The notes beneath the pieces were generated by a model. It was not told the DNA's origin, ran no database searches, and saw only the letters and a program-made list of their open reading frames with translations. From Pelomonas sp036401055 (lineage in GTDB: Bacteria > Pseudomonadota > Gammaproteobacteria > Burkholderiales > Burkholderiaceae_C): 17,228 nucleotides of DNA. Within the stretch, counting starts at the first letter, position 1, and each line of letters begins with the position of its first letter. Below are positions 13,410-17,228 of the stretch, piece after piece. A program made the position numbers and the translations under genes. Location: positions 1 to 17,228 of the forward strand of contig DASWWC010000148.1 of the NCBI GenBank assembly GCA_036401055.1. Reading direction: 5' to 3'.

Positions 13410-16400
13410 TCAGAACTGGTAGCGCGCCGACAAGCTGTAGCGCGGACCGGAAACGAACCAGCTGCGACCCATCAGGCCGATGTGCTGCTGCATCATCTGC
13501 TTGTAGACCGCGTCCGTCAGGTTCTGGCCCTGGAACTCCAGCGTCAGCTTGTCGGTGGCCTTGAACTGCACGCCAGCGTCCAGCTGACCATAGTCGGCCG
13601 TCCAGACCGGCAGACCCAGCGGCATGTTGTTGCGTCCGTACTGCGGGCTGTTCGGGTTGTAGTTCAAGCCGTTGGTCTGGTTGGGGCCGGTGTTGTCCGG
13701 GAAGGCCACGCCGTTCAGGTACTTGCCGCGCCATGCATAGGCCACGCGCGCCGAGATCGGGCCGTGGTCGTACAGGATGGCCAGGTTGAAGGCCTTGCGC
13801 GACAGGTTGGGCAGCGGGTGATCCCCGTAGGACTGGCCGTTGGTGTCGCAGCCGTTGACGTAAAGGTTGAGGTTGCGCTCGTCCGTCACGCCGCTGCACC
13901 ACTCGGCACCCACCGAGTTGTAGCGCTTCTGCTTGCTGTCCACGTAGGTGACGTTGGCCTGCACACCCAGGCCGGCGAGCAAGCCCGGCAGCCCGTTGAA
14001 GTAGTGCTGCACGGCAAACTCCAGGCCACGCGCCCAGCCCTTGGCGCCGTTCACCTGCGTCGAGTAGGCGAAGTCATACATCCGGCCGGTGGTGTCGGCC
14101 GCCTGCATGATGCCGACCTGGTTGACGATCACGTCCTTCAGCTGCTTGTTGAAAGCCGCCATCGTGATCGAGCTGGCCTTGTCGATGTACCACTCGGCCG
14201 ACACGTCGAACTGGTCCGACTTCACCGGTTTCAGGATGGGATTGCCCAGCGCCGTGCCGCGGTTCCTCAGGTCGTCGATGTAGATCGTGCGCGTTTCCGG
14301 CGTGACCGTGGTGTCGACCACCGTGCGCAGCGTCGCCCCGCCCGCGTTCATCTGGATGTTGGGCTGCAAGGTGCTGAAGTCCGGGCGCGCCATCGCCTTG
14401 GCGTAGGCGAAGCGCAGCTGCATGTTGTCCTTGAGCTTCCAGCGCAGGTTCAGGCTGGGCAGCACATTGGTGTACTTGTTCTCGACGGTGATGGGCGTCT
14501 GGAAGTTCGTGAACACCGGGATGGGGCCGCCCACGACCGTGCCCGTCCCGAGGGTGGTGGCGGTGTAGTTCAGCGACTTGTAGCCCTGGGTCGTGTAGTC
14601 CGTGTTGACGATGCGCAGGCCCACATTGCCGTCGACCGGCACGTTCCACTCATCGAAGCCGAAGCGCAGCTGCGCGTAGGCCGTCTTGGTGCTCTCCTGC
14701 TGCTTGTTGCTGTTGGGCGAGGTCTCGTCGAACGGGATGGGCGTCCAGGAGGCCGGGCAGTTGGGCGTCTTGCCCAGCTGGATGGCGTACTCCGTGCACA
14801 GCGTGTTGTAGTAGCTGTGCAGCAGCTTGTACGAATCCGGATAGTTCGCCGCCACGGCCATCTTGGGCAGCACCAGCGACGCCACCGAGTTCTTGCCGTT
14901 CATGAAGTTGTTGAACGACTTGACCTGGGTCTCACCGCCGAAGCGCGACAGATAGGCCAGCGAGCGGATCGGGTGCCAGTCCCAGCTCTGGTCGCGCGCG
15001 CCCGCATCGAACTCGGCGGACTGCCACGTCTGCGTGACGGCCTTCCAGTTGTAGCTGGGGTTGCTGACCTGGTTGCTCGTGTCGCGGTCCGTCAAGCGCA
15101 GGCCGACGCGGATGTCGTGCAGCACCGGATGGTCGAACGAGTATTTGACGTCGCCCTTCCAGGCCTTCTGGGTCGCGCGGCTCTTGTCCAGGTGCTCCAT
15201 CGTGAAGCCCCAGTAGTACTTGGACGGGTCGGCCAGGTAGGCACGGTCCGTGGCGTCCAGGATCAGGCGCGGCATGTCGCCCGTCATGTCCACGGTCTCC
15301 TTGGGCATGTTGATGCCGGTGGCGACGGTGGAGTCGATGGCGCCGGTGGTGGACTCGATGAACTGGAAGTCGTTGGCGATTCGCAGCGCCGGCGTGGGCG
15401 TCCACACCAGGTTGAACGTGGTCTCCTTGGTCTGCGAGCTGCGCTTGGAGAAGCGCGTGTTCGCGTTGAAGGGGATGCCGTTGTGGCCCGGGTCGGTGAT
15501 GGTGCCCTTCAGCAGCGCGCCGTTGCTGCCCCAGGTCGCGTCGGCCGACACCAGCGAGGTGTACGGATCGGCCTGGCTGTCGATGGAGCTCTCATCCCAG
15601 TAGAAGTTGTACTTGGAGCGGAAGTGCGTGACCGCCGCCTGCAGGTTGTCCTTCTTCCACTGGCCGGCAAAGTAGCTGCCCTGGCGCTTGCGGTCGTAGG
15701 CCAGCGTGCGCCAGCCCAGCGCCTTGGGGAACCAGTGGTTGGCGCCGCCCTTGGCACGGTAGTAGGCGTTGTCGTTGTCGGTCGGCTTGGCGATCCGCTC
15801 CACTTCCATGAAGTACGGGTCGACGAACATGCCGTCGGTGCGCGTGGCGCTCTCGGAATGGGCCGCATGCACGAGCAGGCCGATCTTGCCGATGTCGGTG
15901 TTCCAGGTGTTGGACAGCAGGCCGGAATAGGTCGGCTTCTGGTTGTCCGCCAGCTGGTTCTTGGTCAGCGAAACGCCCAGGTTGCCCTTGAAGCCGTTGT
16001 AGTCGAACGGCAGGGCCGTGCGCAGGTTCACCAGGCCGCCGATGGCGCCCTCGATCTGCTCGGCCGAGGGGTTCTTGTAGACGTCCACGCCGGCCATCAG
16101 CTCGGGCGGCACGTCTTCCCAGCTCAGGCCGCGGCCCCCGTTGGCCGAGAAGCTCTCGCGGCCGTTCAGGTTGGACGACACATAGGTCAGGCCACGGATC
16201 AGCACGCCGGAACCTTCGACCGAGAAACGGCCCGGGTCGCCACGCGCCATCACGCGGTCCATGGTCACGCCGACGATGCGCTGCAGCACCTCGCTGACCG
16301 AGCGGTCGGGCAGCTTGCCCGCGTCATCGGCATTGATGGAGTCGATGATCTCGTCGGCGTCCTGCTTCAGCTTCTGCGCCGATTGCAGCGCCGCCCGCTG

Positions 16401-16532
16401 GCCCGACACGACCACCGTCTCCAGCTGCTGGGACTTGGGCGCCTCCGTGCTCTGCGCCATGGCCGGCATCGCCAGGACCATCAAGGCCTGGGCTGCCGCC
16501 AATGACAAGGTTGTCTGTTTGAAATGTCTCAT
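13410..16532 (-). CDS. TonB-dependent outer-membrane receptor (Xanthomonas/Caulobacter type)
   Basis: This 1040-residue outer-membrane receptor imports a substrate with energy from TonB-ExbBD. Seen: a signal peptide with cleavage likely after Ala26 (AMPAMA-Q), a TonB-box-like LETVVVSG (37-44), and a plug domain (about 60-190: INADDAGKLPDRSVSEVLQ, VLIRGL, GGRGLSWEDVP, GVDVYKNPSAEQIEGAIGG). A long beta-barrel follows, ending in SLSARYQF with the terminal aromatic needed for outer-membrane insertion. The size and plug wording match the long TonB-Xanth-Caul subfamily, often tied to plant-glycan uptake. The start is ATG at 16532, supported by GAGGAG; an upstream GTG at 16562 has no such support. 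The GH2 enzyme upstream suggests a carbohydrate ligand, while the halogenases downstream leave other ligands open. Confidence 0.94.
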   Translation of the reverse strand: MRHFKQTTLSLAAAQALMVLAMPAMAQSTEAPKSQQLETVVVSGQRAALQSAQKLKQDADEIIDSINADDAGKLPDRSVSEVLQRIVGVTMDRVMARGDPGRFSVEGSGVLIRGLTYVSSNLNGRESFSANGGRGLSWEDVPPELMAGVDVYKNPSAEQIEGAIGGLVNLRTALPFDYNGFKGNLGVSLTKNQLADNQKPTYSGLLSNTWNTDIGKIGLLVHAAHSESATRTDGMFVDPYFMEVERIAKPTDNDNAYYRAKGGANHWFPKALGWRTLAYDRKRQGSYFAGQWKKDNLQAAVTHFRSKYNFYWDESSIDSQADPYTSLVSADATWGSNGALLKGTITDPGHNGIPFNANTRFSKRSSQTKETTFNLVWTPTPALRIANDFQFIESTTGAIDSTVATGINMPKETVDMTGDMPRLILDATDRAYLADPSKYYWGFTMEHLDKSRATQKAWKGDVKYSFDHPVLHDIRVGLRLTDRDTSNQVSNPSYNWKAVTQTWQSAEFDAGARDQSWDWHPIRSLAYLSRFGGETQVKSFNNFMNGKNSVASLVLPKMAVAANYPDSYKLLHSYYNTLCTEYAIQLGKTPNCPASWTPIPFDETSPNSNKQQESTKTAYAQLRFGFDEWNVPVDGNVGLRIVNTDYTTQGYKSLNYTATTLGTGTVVGGPIPVFTNFQTPITVENKYTNVLPSLNLRWKLKDNMQLRFAYAKAMARPDFSTLQPNIQMNAGGATLRTVVDTTVTPETRTIYIDDLRNRGTALGNPILKPVKSDQFDVSAEWYIDKASSITMAAFNKQLKDVIVNQVGIMQAADTTGRMYDFAYSTQVNGAKGWARGLEFAVQHYFNGLPGLLAGLGVQANVTYVDSKQKRYNSVGAEWCSGVTDERNLNLYVNGCDTNGQSYGDHPLPNLSRKAFNLAILYDHGPISARVAYAWRGKYLNGVAFPDNTGPNQTNGLNYNPNSPQYGRNNMPLGLPVWTADYGQLDAGVQFKATDKLTLEFQGQNLTDAVYKQMMQQHIGLMGRSWFVSGPRYSLSARYQF

Positions 16533-16615
16533 CCTCGTTTGCTCCTCTTTGGTGGGAATCACTGGGCCCTCAGGGGCCTCAATTCACGGTCACGGACCCA
16601 GGCCCGCGGCCAGTC

Positions 16616-16629
16616 TGGTAACGCTAACA
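16616..16629. promoter_or_regulatory. LacI-type operator at the receptor promoter
   Basis: TGGTAACGCTAACA is a 14-base palindrome with 10 of 14 symmetric positions and a central CG. It resembles the TGNTANCGNTANCA sites known before TonB receptor genes of sugar regulons in related Gram-negatives. It abuts the predicted -10 and covers the predicted start point, so binding should repress. A second half-site GCTAACA at 16654-16660 lies 31 bases away, about three helical turns. The regulator may be encoded outside the window; the LacI encoded at 5676-6713 has a somewhat different candidate site. Confidence 0.6.
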
Positions 16630-16658
16630 AATATCGAAAAATACAACATCAGGGCTAA
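16630..16658 (-). promoter_or_regulatory. Candidate promoter of the TonB-dependent receptor
   Basis: On the minus strand TTAGCC (16653-16658) and GATATT (16630-16635) are separated by 17 bases in the only AT-rich stretch between the GH2 stop and the receptor start. The -10 matches four of six sigma-70 consensus positions and the -35 three. The predicted transcript has a leader of about 90 bases that includes a small GC hairpin (GGCCC/GGGCC) near 16563-16578. The assignment is by eye. Confidence 0.4.
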
Positions 16659-16690
16659 CAGCGACAGGGCTTCTCCGCATAGCCGATCCG

Positions 16691-17228
16691 TCACCCGCCA
16701 GCGTCCACGGGGACGATCCAGGCGGCGTGATCCAGGGCCGCGGCCTGCACCGTCCCGGGCCAGCGTCCCGTCAGCTCGACACGCCGCGGCGCGCCGGGGA
16801 CGAGGTCGATGAAGTTGTCCGCAAAGCCCACGCCCTCGGCCTGCAGCCACAGGCCCTTGACAGGACGGTCGGCGGCGATCAGCAGCGCATGGCCGTCGCG
16901 CCGCAGGCTGAGCCGCGCACCGCCCAGGCGGTAGAACTTGAAGGGCTCGGCCCAGGCGCAGTCACGTGCCAGCTCGCGGCCGCCGGTGGCGTCCAGCACT
17001 CGCAGTTCGGCGACGACGGGCTGGTCCAGCGCCGGCAGCGCCACGGTGGTTTCCACACTGCTGGACCCGCCGACCTGGAGCGCCATGCCGGCCTCGGCCA
17101 GCGGCTGGCCGTCCAGCGAGAAGACGCGCAACTGCAGGCTCAGCGTCTGCGCGTCGGCGCCGCCGTTCATGACGGCCAGCCGCGCCTGCCCGGTCTCCAG
17201 CCGCACCGCGGCGGCCAGCGGCGCCAGC
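16691..17228 (-). CDS. GH2 beta-mannosidase-like enzyme, C-terminal part (runs off right edge)
   Basis: Only the last 178 or so residues are in the window; the frame stays open to the edge, so the N terminus and catalytic domain lie outside. Seen: beta-sandwich sequence (PLAAAVRLETGQARLAVMNGG..., ...LRVFSLDGQPL) followed by KFYRLGGARLSLRR and GVGFADNFIDLVPG. The last is the closing motif typical of GH2 beta-mannosidases, whose C-terminal Ig-like domain ends in a DNFFDLLPG-like strand. Such enzymes remove terminal beta-mannose from mannan or N-glycan oligosaccharides. The gene is on the same strand as the receptor, with 158 bases and a separate promoter between. A GH2 enzyme of another specificity cannot be excluded without the catalytic domain. 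Confidence 0.75.
   Translation of the reverse strand, partial: LAPLAAAVRLETGQARLAVMNGGADAQTLSLQLRVFSLDGQPLAEAGMALQVGGSSSVETTVALPALDQPVVAELRVLDATGGRELARDCAWAEPFKFYRLGGARLSLRRDGHALLIAADRPVKGLWLQAEGVGFADNFIDLVPGAPRRVELTGRWPGTVQAAALDHAAWIVPVDAGG

Noticed and set aside
13482..16505. Plus-strand open frame of about 1000 codons opposite the TonB receptor
   Set aside because: It is the antisense shadow of a clear receptor gene. Its translation is rich in Arg, Val, His and Gln with no recognisable domain, as expected from GC-rich third positions.
16563..16578. GGCCC/GGGCC hairpin in the receptor leader as a terminator or riboswitch
   Set aside because: The stem is only 5 bp with no T-tract, and no conserved aptamer features were seen. 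Probably incidental in GC-rich DNA.

Overview
The window reads as high-GC proteobacterial chromosome. The families present (GPH-type sugar symporter, LacI regulator, long Xanthomonas/Caulobacter-type TonB-dependent receptor, PrnA-like halogenases, CbrC, cold-shock/DUF1294 fusion) and the codon use suggest a Burkholderiales betaproteobacterium of the Roseateles/Pelomonas/Mitsuaria kind. That assignment is an inference from gene content, not a measurement. No rRNA, tRNA, insertion sequence, phage gene or CRISPR array was seen. Genes are tightly packed, and the longest stretch without a confident gene is the first 207 bases.

Layout. (1) 208-1922: an aldose 1-dehydrogenase (minus) and a 2-keto-4-pentenoate hydratase-like FAH-family enzyme (plus) in divergent orientation. 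(2) 1900-4100: a cold-shock-domain/DUF1294 membrane protein translationally coupled to a LysR regulator (both minus), with an NAD(P)-binding reductase divergent from the LysR gene. (3) 4104-9167: a sugar-utilisation locus. A GPH symporter and a LacI regulator lie on minus; a PfkB-family hexose kinase and a GH1 beta-glycosidase lie on plus and overlap by ATGA. A near-perfect LacI-type operator sits in the divergent intergenic region. (4) 9197-10137: a CbrC-family protein and a small membrane protein. (5) 10225-16532 (minus): a 1040-residue TonB-dependent receptor, a strong intrinsic terminator, then two tandem paralogous flavin-dependent halogenases. (6) 16691-17228 (minus): the C-terminal end of a GH2 beta-mannosidase-like enzyme that runs off the right edge.

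How the parts may work together (inference). The GH2 enzyme, TonB receptor, GPH symporter, GH1 enzyme, hexose kinase and aldose dehydrogenase would form a path for beta-linked oligosaccharides, possibly manno- or gluco-configured: outer-membrane uptake, inner-membrane symport, hydrolysis, then phosphorylation or oxidation. LacI-type operators with a central CG lie at both the receptor promoter and the lacI/kinase divergent region. The most unusual part is the receptor gene followed, past a terminator, by two apparently intact halogenases, with no flavin reductase or other biosynthetic gene in view. The substrate of these halogenases and their link to the receptor cannot be read from the sequence.
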